DNA of 64,000 nucleotides from an uncultured Muribaculaceae bacterium. GTDB taxonomy: Bacteria; Bacteroidota; Bacteroidia; Bacteroidales; Muribaculaceae. Positions 23,674-31,837 of this stretch are shown one piece after another. The stretch is taken from assembly GCA_934667475.1 (NCBI GenBank), contig CAKUMB010000005.1, positions 69,073-133,072 on the forward strand. Reading direction: 5' to 3'. The notes under the pieces were generated by a model, which saw nothing but the letters and a program-made list of their open reading frames with translations, was not told the origin of the DNA and ran no database searches. Position numbers and translations under genes: made by a program. Position 1 is the first letter of the stretch, and every line of letters starts with the position of its first letter.

Positions 23674-25935
23674 TTAGAACACCACCTTCACTGCCTTGCC
23701 GCCCTGGCTCACGATGTAGAAGCCGTGGCCGCTGACGCTGAGCTGAGCCTGGCCGTCGACGGCGTTGACGCTCTGCACGAGCTGTCCGCCTGCGGTGTAG
23801 AGGTTCACTGCGCCGTCGGCAGCGCCGGTCACGATAGCGGTGTTGCCGCTCTTGGTCACCTTCAGACCTTCCGAGCCGTTGGCTGCGATGCTGTTCACAC
23901 CGCTATACTCGTTGGCGTAGTAGATGGTGAAGTCGTCAAGATACACCTTTGCCGTCTGGCTGCCGGCGCGCTGGCTTACGCGCAGCAGGGCATTGGCGTT
24001 GTCAACCTTTATGTTCCACGACACTGTGGTGCCTTCGCTCTTGCCGGGCACTTCGGCCATGTCGGCGCCGGCCGATGTCTTCACCTGAGTCCAGGTCTTG
24101 CCAAAGTCGGTAGAGTATTCAAATATGAATTTGGCTGTGGTGCTGCTGGTGTTATACACGTTGAATGTCACTTTGGTCACATCTTTGCCTGTGCGTGTGG
24201 TGGTGGCCAGCTGGCTCGGCAGTGTCATGGCCACCGAGTGGGTGCCGTTGCACTTGCCGCTGCCCGGAGCGGTCACCCGGCAGCGGGTGAACGACCAGTT
24301 GCAGAAGTTGCCCTTCACGTTCTTCTCCGATGTGCTTGAGCCCACAGGCATCGACTCGAAGTCTTCAATCAGGCTCTTCACGTCGTCGGCCTTGAGGGCG
24401 TTGAAGGTGATCACGCCGTTGTTCTCGGCAATGTCGTTAATCACATATTGGCCCGAGTTGCCAAGCGGTGTGAAAAATCCGGGGTTGGTGTTGTTGGTGA
24501 TGGTGGTCATGCCGGTTGTGCCTGGGAACGGGTCGCTGGCCAAAGCGCCGCTCTTACTGTTGCCAGCGCGCAGCAGCTCATAGCAGTTGCGGTTGGCGTA
24601 GGCGTTCACCATGTTGCTCACCCAATACACGGCGTTGGTCGAGTCGACGCGGGCCACCACCATGCCATGGCCTGGCAGGTAGGCGTCCCAGCCGGTGAGC
24701 TGGCGGTTCTCAATCAGAAAGTATTCCTTGTCCTTGTTGGTGTTGAGGCGGAGGGCCTCATTCGTTTGGATGCCGTTGAGGGTGTGGCTGCCCTCGGTCA
24801 CCACCTTGGGTGTCATGAAGCCGGCTGCATAGCGGTCGTAGGCCGAGTAGGCGCACGGCGTGCGGCCGTAGTTCAGATAGCTGCCGCCCGACATCACGTC
24901 CCATTCGCCCGGGTCGTGGCTCTGGCCGTTGGTAGAGTAGTCGGTGTCGTAGAGGTCGGGCAGACCCAGCACGTGGGTGAACTCGTGGCATATGGTGCCG
25001 ATTCCGTCGAATATGAGGGGACTCTCATAATACAGCTCGGTGGAGCAGGCATAGCGTCCCATGGCGTAGCCGCCAAGCGATGTGCCTGTCATTGAGCTTG
25101 CGTGCGGCCACACGCGGCTCGACGAGGCGTTGGTGTTCGAGCCTGTGCCGGCGAATATCACATAGAACATGTCCACCATGCGGTCGCCGTTGGCGTCATA
25201 GCGCGAGAAGTCGATGCCGTAGTTCTGGTAGGCTTTTTGCAGCGCGGCCCTGATTATGGTGCGCGCATTTTGTGTCTGCTTTGGGTCGTCGACCGAATAA
25301 GGCACGCTTATGGGGCCGTACACGTCAAACTGCGGGTCAAACTGGCCCATAGAGTTGTCGTAGAAGTAGTCGCGCACGCTGCCGGTGAATTTGCCGTATG
25401 CGTTTGCCGTGCCGTCTTCGTTGGTGAAGCCGGTGTAGCCGCGCTGGTTAATCATATTGTTGTAGAACGTGTTCAGGTCGCTGCGGCGGAACTTGCAGTC
25501 GTTGAACTCCACCAGCAGAATCAGGCCGCGGAACTTCTTGTAGTCGATGCTGGCCTTCTGCATCACTTCGTCGCGCGAGGCACGTGCCTTGCGTGCGGTG
25601 CTCATCGAGGCGCGGTCGATTAAATTCTTGCCAGTGGCCTGCAGCATTGCGGTCTCGGTGGCGGTGCGCTGCTGCGCGTCGCGCGCAATGGTGCTGCTGG
25701 CGGCCAGTTTGCCGTCCACCAGTTGGGCATAGGTGTAGTATCCCGCCTGGTTTTTCACAATTGTGTAGCCGTCGGCGGTAGTGACGAAGTTGTAATACTC
25801 GTCACCGTTGTTCTTGATTGTGAGCTGCGAGCCATCGGGCTGTGTCACTGTCACTGGGCGCGGGTCGGCCGGCACTGCCAGTGCCTGGAGTGCGGCCACT
25901 GTGGCCAAAGTGAGAGAAAGAAGTAATTTTCTCAT
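23674..25935 (-). CDS. Secreted M6-family metalloprotease 2 with C-terminal sorting-like domain
   Basis: 753 residues, paralogue of the protease at 11266 along its whole length. Signal peptide MRKLLLSLTLATVAALQALA, the same N-terminal start 'VPADPRPVTVTQPDGSQLTI', zinc site 'HEFTHVLGLPDLYD' (H317, E318, H321), a beta-rich jelly-roll-like module (about 520-665) and a C-terminal domain ending 'GFYIVSQGGKAVKVVF'. The peptidase acts outside the cytoplasm; natural substrates are unknown. The shared domain order with protease 1 indicates a duplicated pair placed 10 kb apart in opposite orientation. Single-gene transcript with a terminator at 23612; no convincing -7 element was found upstream. Confidence 0.9.
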   Translation of the reverse strand: MRKLLLSLTLATVAALQALAVPADPRPVTVTQPDGSQLTIKNNGDEYYNFVTTADGYTIVKNQAGYYTYAQLVDGKLAASSTIARDAQQRTATETAMLQATGKNLIDRASMSTARKARASRDEVMQKASIDYKKFRGLILLVEFNDCKFRRSDLNTFYNNMINQRGYTGFTNEDGTANAYGKFTGSVRDYFYDNSMGQFDPQFDVYGPISVPYSVDDPKQTQNARTIIRAALQKAYQNYGIDFSRYDANGDRMVDMFYVIFAGTGSNTNASSSRVWPHASSMTGTSLGGYAMGRYACSTELYYESPLIFDGIGTICHEFTHVLGLPDLYDTDYSTNGQSHDPGEWDVMSGGSYLNYGRTPCAYSAYDRYAAGFMTPKVVTEGSHTLNGIQTNEALRLNTNKDKEYFLIENRQLTGWDAYLPGHGMVVARVDSTNAVYWVSNMVNAYANRNCYELLRAGNSKSGALASDPFPGTTGMTTITNNTNPGFFTPLGNSGQYVINDIAENNGVITFNALKADDVKSLIEDFESMPVGSSTSEKNVKGNFCNWSFTRCRVTAPGSGKCNGTHSVAMTLPSQLATTTRTGKDVTKVTFNVYNTSSTTAKFIFEYSTDFGKTWTQVKTSAGADMAEVPGKSEGTTVSWNIKVDNANALLRVSQRAGSQTAKVYLDDFTIYYANEYSGVNSIAANGSEGLKVTKSGNTAIVTGAADGAVNLYTAGGQLVQSVNAVDGQAQLSVSGHGFYIVSQGGKAVKVVF

Positions 25936-26256
25936 GTTGGAGTTTAATTATAATATAATGTGTTGTTATTCGCTTGCCGCATGCGCTGCCACTCTGCATG
26001 GAGGCCTGCGCGCCGCACGCGCGTTGCTTATATCACTGATAGTTGATTGGCCGTAATGGGCCGCTTTAATATTTTGCGGCAAATATCTGAAAAAAAACAC
26101 AATTCAGCAAGATTTGCGTGGCTAAAAGCGGCTTTATTAAGCATTATTGCACTTTGCGCGTCATTATGGCCTTGCGGAGCAGTTGACAGAACTCAACGGA
26201 ATTCATATTTTTTTTGCAAAAAGTGGTGGAATGCGTTGCGGGTAAAAAAAATAGAT
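25936..26256. other. Gene-free stretch upstream of M6 protease 2
   Basis: No reading frame with support. It should hold the promoter of the minus-strand protease gene, but only an imperfect -7 match is visible (minus strand GATATTTG near 26082-26089). Confidence 0.3.
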
Positions 26257-26264
26257 TATCTTTG
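26257..26264 (+). promoter_or_regulatory. Promoter of the candidate RNA upstream of parA
   Basis: TATCTTTG on the plus strand, with TTG about 18 bases upstream (26236-26238). Predicted start near 26270. No reading frame follows for more than 600 bases. Confidence 0.55.
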
Positions 26265-26269
26265 CACAT

Positions 26270-26611
26270 ATAATAGTCCTTACGGACTAAAGCGACCGAC
26301 CTACGCAACGTAGCCTTTGGGCATGTGCCCATCACCATTGATGTCAAGAATCTGAAAAAACTGGCGTGAAAATAAAAGCAATCTTCACTCACACGGCACT
26401 CTTGCCCCACTGCCTGCTGGCATAAGGGCCAATTGTTCCTTTTCTAATTCGTTGGCAGCATGGCGCTGGCTGGCGGTCGGGAAGTAATCAGACAAATTGC
26501 TTCGCGAGAAGTCTCATATTATAAGGTTAATAATATTATTTAGGAGAATCGTCTCATGAAATGTTAATTATTGAATTGATGAAGGCCGCTTTGACTGAAT
26601 AGCTGCGGCCT
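26270..26611 (+). ncRNA. Candidate structured RNA upstream of parAB
   Basis: Starting just after the promoter, three small hairpins follow one another: AGTCC/GGACT (26275-26288), CTACG/CGTAG (26301-26313) and TGGGCA/TGCCCA (26318-26331). A possible long-range stem joins CCGACC (26296-26301, which would compete with the second hairpin's first base) and GGTCGG (26475-26480). The end is unclear: a hairpin at 26583-26611 (AGGCCGC/GCGGCCT) or a second at 26644-26669 could stop it, but neither has a good T-run. I could not match it to tmRNA, RNase P, SRP or 6S RNA by eye. Extent and identity are uncertain. Confidence 0.35.
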
Positions 26612-26643
26612 GGTAAAAGATGTTTTAAGGTTTATAAATTCAA

Positions 26644-26669
26644 GCGGCTTGTGCGTGAGCATGAGCCGC
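26644..26669 (+). terminator. Hairpin, possible terminator of the upstream RNA
   Basis: GCGGCT..TGC (26644-26654) pairs with GCATGAGCCGC (26659-26669) around GTGA with a two-base internal mismatch; CTTT follows. Confidence 0.4.
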
Positions 26670-26704
26670 CTTTGCATATAGTGAGCCAGCCGCGGTGCGC
26701 TGGT

Positions 26705-26736
26705 GTTCCACGGCTGGCGGCCAATGGTTCCACGGC
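26705..26736 (+). repeat. Two direct copies of GTTCCACGGC, 22 bases apart
   Basis: Copies at 26705-26714 and 26727-26736. The unit resembles one half of a ParB parS palindrome, but the second half is not present. It lies about 200 bases ahead of parA and could be an operator or part of a partition site. Confidence 0.35.
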
Positions 26737-26791
26737 CGCAAGACGTGGCCTACATAGTTGAGGCACAATGTGGTGCGGCGGCCGTCTGAAG

Positions 26792-26831
26792 TTATTAACA
26801 ATTAGGCCGACTTATCAACAATTCAGCCATT
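26792..26831 (+). repeat. Two 20-base direct repeats with DnaA-box-like cores
   Basis: Units at 26792-26811 and 26812-26831 agree at 14 of 20 positions; each begins with a core close to the DnaA box TTATCCACA (TTATTAACA and TTATCAACA). Period is exactly 20 bases and orientation is the same. They stand 105 bases upstream of parA. Confidence 0.4.
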
Positions 26832-26870
26832 TTTAACTGAAAACTTGCCGATAGTTCAAACTAAAATCAA

Positions 26871-26878
26871 TTCCTTTG
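26871..26878 (+). promoter_or_regulatory. parA promoter, degenerate -7 element
   Basis: TTCCTTTG differs from TAnnTTTG at one position. It lies 58 bases before the parA start. Confidence 0.4.
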
Positions 26879-26936
26879 CACCGCGTAAGAAAAAAATAAG
26901 AATCGCGATTTAATATTCGATTTTCATTCTGTGTAT

Positions 26937-27746
26937 ATGGGAAAGACAATTGCAATAGCTAACCAAAAGGGCGGTGTGGGCAAGACCACCACCGCAATCA
27001 ACCTTGCAGCATCGCTCGCTGCCAGCCACAAGAAAGTGCTTCTGCTCGACGCCGACCCGCAGGCAAATGCCACTTCGGGCCTCGGGGTTGACCCGAGAAA
27101 GATGTCGTCGTCGATCTACGAGTGCCTTGTCGACGACTATCCGCTGCGTGGCTCGCAGGTGGCCACGTGCGTGAAAAACCTCGACTTGGTGGGCTCGCGC
27201 ATCGACCTGGTGGGCGCCGAGCTGGAGCTAATCAACAAGCCCGACCGCGAAAACGTGCTGCGCCGTGCCATTGCCGAGGTGAAGGCCGACTACGACTATG
27301 TGCTTATCGACTGCAGCCCGTCGCTGGGCCTGATCACCGTGAACGCCCTCACCGCCGCCGACAGCGTGATAATACCTGTGCAGGCCGAGTATTTCGCCCT
27401 TGAGGGCATCAGCAAGCTGCTCAACACCATACGCATCATCAAGTCGAAGCTCAACCCGTCGCTCAAAATCGAGGGATTCCTGCTCACCATGTATGACGCG
27501 CGCCTGCGCCTGGCCAACCAGATATATGAGGAACTGAAAAGCCACTTTGGCGACATGGTGTTCAACACCGTGATTCCGCGCAACATCCGCCTAAGCGAGG
27601 CTCCGAGCCACGGTCTGCCGGCTCTGCTCTACGACCCTGCCAGCCGCGGTGCCACAAGCCACATCCAGCTGGCCAAGGAGCTGATTGGCAAAAACCGCGT
27701 CCCGCGCCCCGCGTCGGGCAGCCAGGCCTCGAAAGGAATAGCATAG
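26937..27746 (+). CDS. parA: Chromosome partition ATPase ParA (Soj)
   Basis: 269 residues. The deviant Walker A motif 'KGGVGKTTTAINLAASLA' is at the N-terminus, with 'LLLDADPQANATSGLG' and 'DYVLIDCSPSLGLIT' following. No N-terminal DNA-binding extension, so it is a chromosomal Soj-type ParA rather than a plasmid type Ia ParA. It forms ATP-dependent gradients that move ParB-bound origins. The ATG at 26937 is preferred over the GTG two codons upstream. First gene of parA-parB-DUF5683-transglycosylase, a gene order conserved in Bacteroidales. Confidence 0.95.
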   Translation: MGKTIAIANQKGGVGKTTTAINLAASLAASHKKVLLLDADPQANATSGLGVDPRKMSSSIYECLVDDYPLRGSQVATCVKNLDLVGSRIDLVGAELELINKPDRENVLRRAIAEVKADYDYVLIDCSPSLGLITVNALTAADSVIIPVQAEYFALEGISKLLNTIRIIKSKLNPSLKIEGFLLTMYDARLRLANQIYEELKSHFGDMVFNTVIPRNIRLSEAPSHGLPALLYDPASRGATSHIQLAKELIGKNRVPRPASGSQASKGIA

Positions 27747-27787
27747 AGAAATTTTTTTTCACTCACACACATTCAATCAAATCACCA

Positions 27788-28687
27788 ATGACTAAATCAC
27801 AGCATCGCAATGCACTGGGCCGCGGCCTCGACTCGCTAATCTCGATGGACGACATTCAGACGAGCGGCTCATCGGCTATCAACGAAATACGCATCGACCA
27901 AATATCGCCCAACCCCGACCAGCCTCGCACCACATTCGACGAGACGGCGCTTGAAGAACTCGCGTCGTCGATTCGCGAGCTGGGCATAATCCAGCCGCTG
28001 ACGCTGCGCAGCACTGGCGCAAGCAGCTACCAGATAATATCGGGCGAGCGCCGCTACCGCGCCGCCAAGCTCGCCGGGCTCGACACCGTGCCCGCCTATG
28101 TGCGCACCGCCAACGACAGCGAGCTCACCGAGATGGCCCTGATTGAAAACATTCAGCGTGAAGACCTCAATGCAATCGAAATAGCACTCACGTTCCGCAA
28201 ACTCATCGACCAGTACAACCTTACGCAAGAGCGCCTTAGTGAGCGCATTGGCAAGAAGCGCGCCACCATTGCCAACTTCCTGCGCCTGCTGCGCCTGCCG
28301 GCCGAAGTGCAGCTGGGCCTGCGCGACAAGCGGGTGGACATGGGCCACGCGCGCGCCCTGCTGAGTGTCGAAAAAGCTTCGCTACAGTTAAAATTATATA
28401 ACGAGACACTTAAAAAAGGTTTATCGGTGCGCCAGGTCGAGCAGCTCGCAAAACACTACCAAGAACTCGAGCAGCAAAAGCAAAATGGCGAAGAGCCAAA
28501 GCCTAAGCGGCTGAATAGTAGCGATTACGACGTGCTTCGCAAGCACTTGTCGTCGTCGTTTGGCGTGAAGGTGGGCTTCACTTGCGACCTTAAGGGTAAA
28601 GGAAAAATAACATTCCCATTCAAAGACGAAGATGAATTGGAGAGAATTATTACTATCTTTGACAAAATAAAGAGTGACGCAAAGTAG
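27788..28687 (+). CDS. parB: Chromosome partition protein ParB (Spo0J)
   Basis: 299 residues. The CTPase/sulfiredoxin-like N-terminal domain carries 'NPDQPRTTFDE' and 'ISGERRYRAAKLAG'; 'TEMALIENIQREDLNAIEIA' follows; the helix-turn-helix that reads parS is 'TQERLSERIGKKRATIANFLRLLRLP'. The C-terminal dimer domain is reduced, ending 'LERIITIFDKIK'. ParB loads on parS sites near the origin and spreads as a CTP clamp. It lies 41 bases after parA. No full parS palindrome was found by eye in this window. Confidence 0.95.
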   Translation: MTKSQHRNALGRGLDSLISMDDIQTSGSSAINEIRIDQISPNPDQPRTTFDETALEELASSIRELGIIQPLTLRSTGASSYQIISGERRYRAAKLAGLDTVPAYVRTANDSELTEMALIENIQREDLNAIEIALTFRKLIDQYNLTQERLSERIGKKRATIANFLRLLRLPAEVQLGLRDKRVDMGHARALLSVEKASLQLKLYNETLKKGLSVRQVEQLAKHYQELEQQKQNGEEPKPKRLNSSDYDVLRKHLSSSFGVKVGFTCDLKGKGKITFPFKDEDELERIITIFDKIKSDAK

Positions 28688-28712
28688 TGTTTGCGCCACA
28701 CTTGCTTTATTG

Positions 28713-29582
28713 ATGCGCAATTCAGTGAAACAGCGAAACAGCATTAAGAACCTGATGACTGCGGGCATGGCCATGCTGCTGTGCCTGCTGCTGGCATTGC
28801 CTGTACCCGCCATTGCGCAAGAGGTGGCCACGCCGCCATCGCCCCGGGCCACTAAGACCGCCAAGGCCAAGCGCCACAAGCGCACGCCAGTGGTGGTGCC
28901 ACAAGACCACAAGGGAGGCCTCAAGGCCGACTCAGTGGCGCGCCGCAGCACGGTGAAGGTGGTCGACATGGCCGGCGACACCATCCATTTCAGCTCCGTC
29001 GACTCGCTGGCAGGCGTTGAGGGTGTGGAAATCATAGCTCCGCCCCGCCAGGTGCCGCAGGCTGCCGGATTCGGAGCCGTCAAGGCGTTTAACCCCGACC
29101 CCACGAGGGCCCTGTGGATGTCGGTGCTTTGTCCCGGCTTGGGACAAATCTACAACCGCCGCTATTGGAAGCTGCCCATTGTGGTGGGAGCGTTTGTGGG
29201 ACTGGGCTATGGCATGGCATGGAACAACCGCATGCTCAGCGACTACACCAAGGCCTACCGCGACGCCACCGACAACGACCCCAACACGCGCAGCTACATG
29301 AACTTCTACCCGCCCACCACCAACGAGAGCGACCTCGACATGGAGTGGCTGAAGAAGGCGCTGAAAAGCAAAAAGGACTACTACCGCCGCTACCGCGACA
29401 TCTGCATATTCTCGATGGTTGGAGTGTATCTGCTGAGCATAGTCGACGCCTACGTCGACGCCTCGCTGGCGCACTTCGACGTGTCGCCCGACCTGAGCAT
29501 GAGGCTCAAGCCGGCCGTAATCGAGCAGGCCACCACATCGCGGCTGCCGTCGGTGGGGCTGCAGTGCGCCATCAGTTTCTGA
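28713..29582 (+). CDS. DUF5683 membrane protein
   Basis: 289 residues. N-terminal membrane or signal helix ('MLLCLLLALPVPAIAQ'), a low-complexity basic stretch, then the DUF5683 core from about 'NPDPTRALWMSVLCPGLGQIYNRRYWKLPIVVGAFVGLGYGM', where 'PGLGQIYNRRYWK' is the hallmark, and a second helix pair near 'ICIFSMVGVYLLSIVDAYVDA'. Function unknown; the family is common next to parAB and transglycosylase genes in Bacteroidota, suggesting an envelope role tied to growth. The ATG at 28713 is used; the GTG at 28674 would overlap parB, and the ATG at 28755 would give a compact signal peptide. Confidence 0.82.
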   Translation: MRNSVKQRNSIKNLMTAGMAMLLCLLLALPVPAIAQEVATPPSPRATKTAKAKRHKRTPVVVPQDHKGGLKADSVARRSTVKVVDMAGDTIHFSSVDSLAGVEGVEIIAPPRQVPQAAGFGAVKAFNPDPTRALWMSVLCPGLGQIYNRRYWKLPIVVGAFVGLGYGMAWNNRMLSDYTKAYRDATDNDPNTRSYMNFYPPTTNESDLDMEWLKKALKSKKDYYRRYRDICIFSMVGVYLLSIVDAYVDASLAHFDVSPDLSMRLKPAVIEQATTSRLPSVGLQCAISF

Positions 29583-29646
29583 TGCCGCCGCAGCGCCCGT
29601 TGAACGAAGAAAATATAATTCAGAAACCAATAGGAGAGAATAAGAC

Positions 29647-31695
29647 ATGCTAATAAACAAAAAGACGCTGCTGACGATTGCGATGCTGATGACGGCCGCC
29701 GCCACCACCCTGGCCCGCCCCGTGCCCAAGCATTCAATCCTCTCAATCAAGGAGACCATAACCGACTCCGCTATTGTGTATCCCGCCAGTTTCGAGACCG
29801 ACACGCGCGAGATGATGAACAACTGGTATTTGCAGAACTACGCCATCCTCGACAAGGATGTGGAGAAGCGCTCGGCAGGCGATGTGAGCGACGCTGAATA
29901 TGTGCGCCGCCTCAAGGCCATTCCCTCGGTCATCGAACTGCCCTTCAACCAAATCGTGCGCTCCTACATAGAGCGCTACATTAAGCGCAACCGCACCCTG
30001 GTGGAGCAGATGCTGGGTATGAGCCTCTACTATATGCCCATATTCGAGCAGGCTCTTGAAAAGGAAGGCCTGCCGCTTGAACTGAAATATGTGCCCGTTA
30101 TTGAGTCGGCCCTCAACCCCAACGCCGTGTCGCCGGTGGGCGCCAGCGGCTTGTGGCAGTTTATGATAGGCACCGCCAAGGGCGTGGGCCTGGAGGTGAA
30201 CTCGCTCGTTGACGAGCGCCGCGACCCCTACCGCTCGTCGGAGAAGGCTGCGGTATACTTCAAGCAGCTGCACGACATCTATGGCGACTGGTCGCTGGCC
30301 ATCGCCGCCTACAACTGCGGCCCGGCCAATGTCAACAAGGCCATACGCCGCGCCGGAGTGGAGAGCAACCCCGACTTCTGGACCATCTACAACTATCTGC
30401 CGCGCGAAACCCGCGGCTATGTGCCCGCCTTCATCGCGGCCAACTATATAATGACCTATTTCAAGGAGCACAACATCAGCCCCTCGCTGGCCAAGAAGCC
30501 CATTGTGGTCGACACCGTGAGTGTGAGCCACCGCATCAACTTCAACCAGATTTCGAAGGTGCTCAACATACCGCTTGAGGAAATCCGTGTGCTCAATCCG
30601 CAATACCGCCACGATGTGATTCCGGGCGACGCCCGCCCCTACACGCTGGCGCTGCCCTCGCAGCAAATCTACAGTTTCATCCTCACCGAAGACAGCATTG
30701 CCAGCTACCGCCCCGACCTGTATGCGCAGCGCGAGGTGGTGGAGCCTGGCGGCGCAAGCCATAGTGTGGCGGCTGAGCAGGCGCAGCCTAGCCAGCAGCA
30801 ACAGACGGTGTACCACAAGGTGCAGCGCGGCGAGAGCCTTGCCGGCATAGCGTTCTACTATGGCGTGTCGACCGACGAGATTCGCGCCCTTAACGGCATC
30901 AGCGGCACGCGTGTGCGCCGAGGCCAGGTGCTGAAAATCGTGAAGAAGAGCACCGACGGCTCATCGCTGCCTGGCGACGCCCTCACCGCTCAGGAGGCTG
31001 CCGCACAGCCCGATGGCGACGCCACAGTGAGTGTGGTGGAGCAGGAAAACAAGTCGGCCGCCGCGTCCAAGCAGGTGCCGGCACGGGCCACTGCCTCGAA
31101 GCCTGCCTACAAGGGCTCATACAGTATCGACGACGAGATAGTGACCTCATCTAACAGCCGCCAGGTGCCGCAGCCACGCCGTCAGCAGCCGCAGGCCCAA
31201 CCACAGGTGCCGCAGTCGAAGGCTAAGGCCGCCGACCGCGCCACTGCCCAGTCTGCAAAGGCGCCAAAGGCCACAAAGAAGGCCAAGGCTGATGCCGACG
31301 ACGATGCCGCTGCCACTGCGCGCTATGGCAAGGGCAAGACCCGCTATGGCAAGGCTGCCGCTTCGGCCGGCAAGTCGCGGGAAAGCACCTACAAGACGGC
31401 CCGCAGCAGTCGCGACACCAAGAGCCGCGGCAAGAAGCAGAAGAAGCATGTCGCTGCCCCGCAGCAGGCTGCGCAAGACTACACCATACAAAAGGGCGAC
31501 AATCTGATAACTATCGCCAAGAAGACTGGTGTGAGCGTTGACGAGCTGCGCAAGGCCAACAAGCTGAAGGGCGACAAAATCGACGCCGGCGACAAGATGA
31601 CAATTCCCGGCAAGGCCAAGGCAGGCAAGGCCTCTAAGGGTCGCAAGAGAGCCAAGGCTTCATCGGCCAAGGGCGGCAAGAAAAAGCGCCGCTAA
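29647..31695 (+). CDS. MltD-type lytic transglycosylase with two LysM domains
   Basis: 682 residues. Signal peptide (to about 23), a helical lead-in, then the SLT domain with catalytic Glu153 in 'VPVIESALNPNAVSPVGASGLWQFM' and 'AIAAYNCGPANVNKAI'. LysM 1 at about 388-435 ('VQRGESLAGIAFYYGVSTDEI'), LysM 2 at about 611-655 ('IQKGDNLITIAKKTGVSVDEL'). Between them is a 170-residue disordered stretch rich in A, K, P, Q and S, and the protein ends in a lysine-rich tail. It cuts glycan strands of peptidoglycan with formation of anhydromuramic ends. Last gene of the parAB set, 64 bases after the DUF5683 gene. Confidence 0.92.
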   Translation: MLINKKTLLTIAMLMTAAATTLARPVPKHSILSIKETITDSAIVYPASFETDTREMMNNWYLQNYAILDKDVEKRSAGDVSDAEYVRRLKAIPSVIELPFNQIVRSYIERYIKRNRTLVEQMLGMSLYYMPIFEQALEKEGLPLELKYVPVIESALNPNAVSPVGASGLWQFMIGTAKGVGLEVNSLVDERRDPYRSSEKAAVYFKQLHDIYGDWSLAIAAYNCGPANVNKAIRRAGVESNPDFWTIYNYLPRETRGYVPAFIAANYIMTYFKEHNISPSLAKKPIVVDTVSVSHRINFNQISKVLNIPLEEIRVLNPQYRHDVIPGDARPYTLALPSQQIYSFILTEDSIASYRPDLYAQREVVEPGGASHSVAAEQAQPSQQQQTVYHKVQRGESLAGIAFYYGVSTDEIRALNGISGTRVRRGQVLKIVKKSTDGSSLPGDALTAQEAAAQPDGDATVSVVEQENKSAAASKQVPARATASKPAYKGSYSIDDEIVTSSNSRQVPQPRRQQPQAQPQVPQSKAKAADRATAQSAKAPKATKKAKADADDDAAATARYGKGKTRYGKAAASAGKSRESTYKTARSSRDTKSRGKKQKKHVAAPQQAAQDYTIQKGDNLITIAKKTGVSVDELRKANKLKGDKIDAGDKMTIPGKAKAGKASKGRKRAKASSAKGGKKKRR

Positions 31696-31732
31696 CCAAT
31701 AAGCCCCGACAAAAGGCATAACACACTATAAA

Positions 31733-31769
31733 GCCCCACTGGCACCGCGTGCGCCCGTGGGACTTTTTT
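31733..31769 (+). terminator. Terminator after the transglycosylase gene
   Basis: CCCAC (31735-31739) and GTGGG (31757-31761) with inner pairing, followed by ACTTTTTT. Confidence 0.65.
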
Positions 31770-31805
31770 CATTGTCCTGCGGACTCAAGTGTGGCAAAAA
31801 ATCGC

Positions 31806-31813
31806 TAAGTTTG
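31806..31813 (+). promoter_or_regulatory. aroA promoter, -7 element
   Basis: TAAGTTTG, 25 bases before the aroA start codon; the leader is about 19 bases. Confidence 0.6.
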
Positions 31814-31837
31814 CACTGTAATAAAGCATAAGCACAC

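Noticed and set aside
26257..26669. tmRNA, SRP RNA, RNase P or 6S RNA as the identity of the parA-upstream RNA
   Set aside because: None of the conserved parts (tRNA-like ends, tag frame, the SRP GGAA-type loop, the RNase P GAGGAAAGTC motif, or a long rod with a central bubble) could be found.
26705..26736. A complete parS site
   Set aside because: Only half of the expected palindrome is matched in each copy; the other half is missing.
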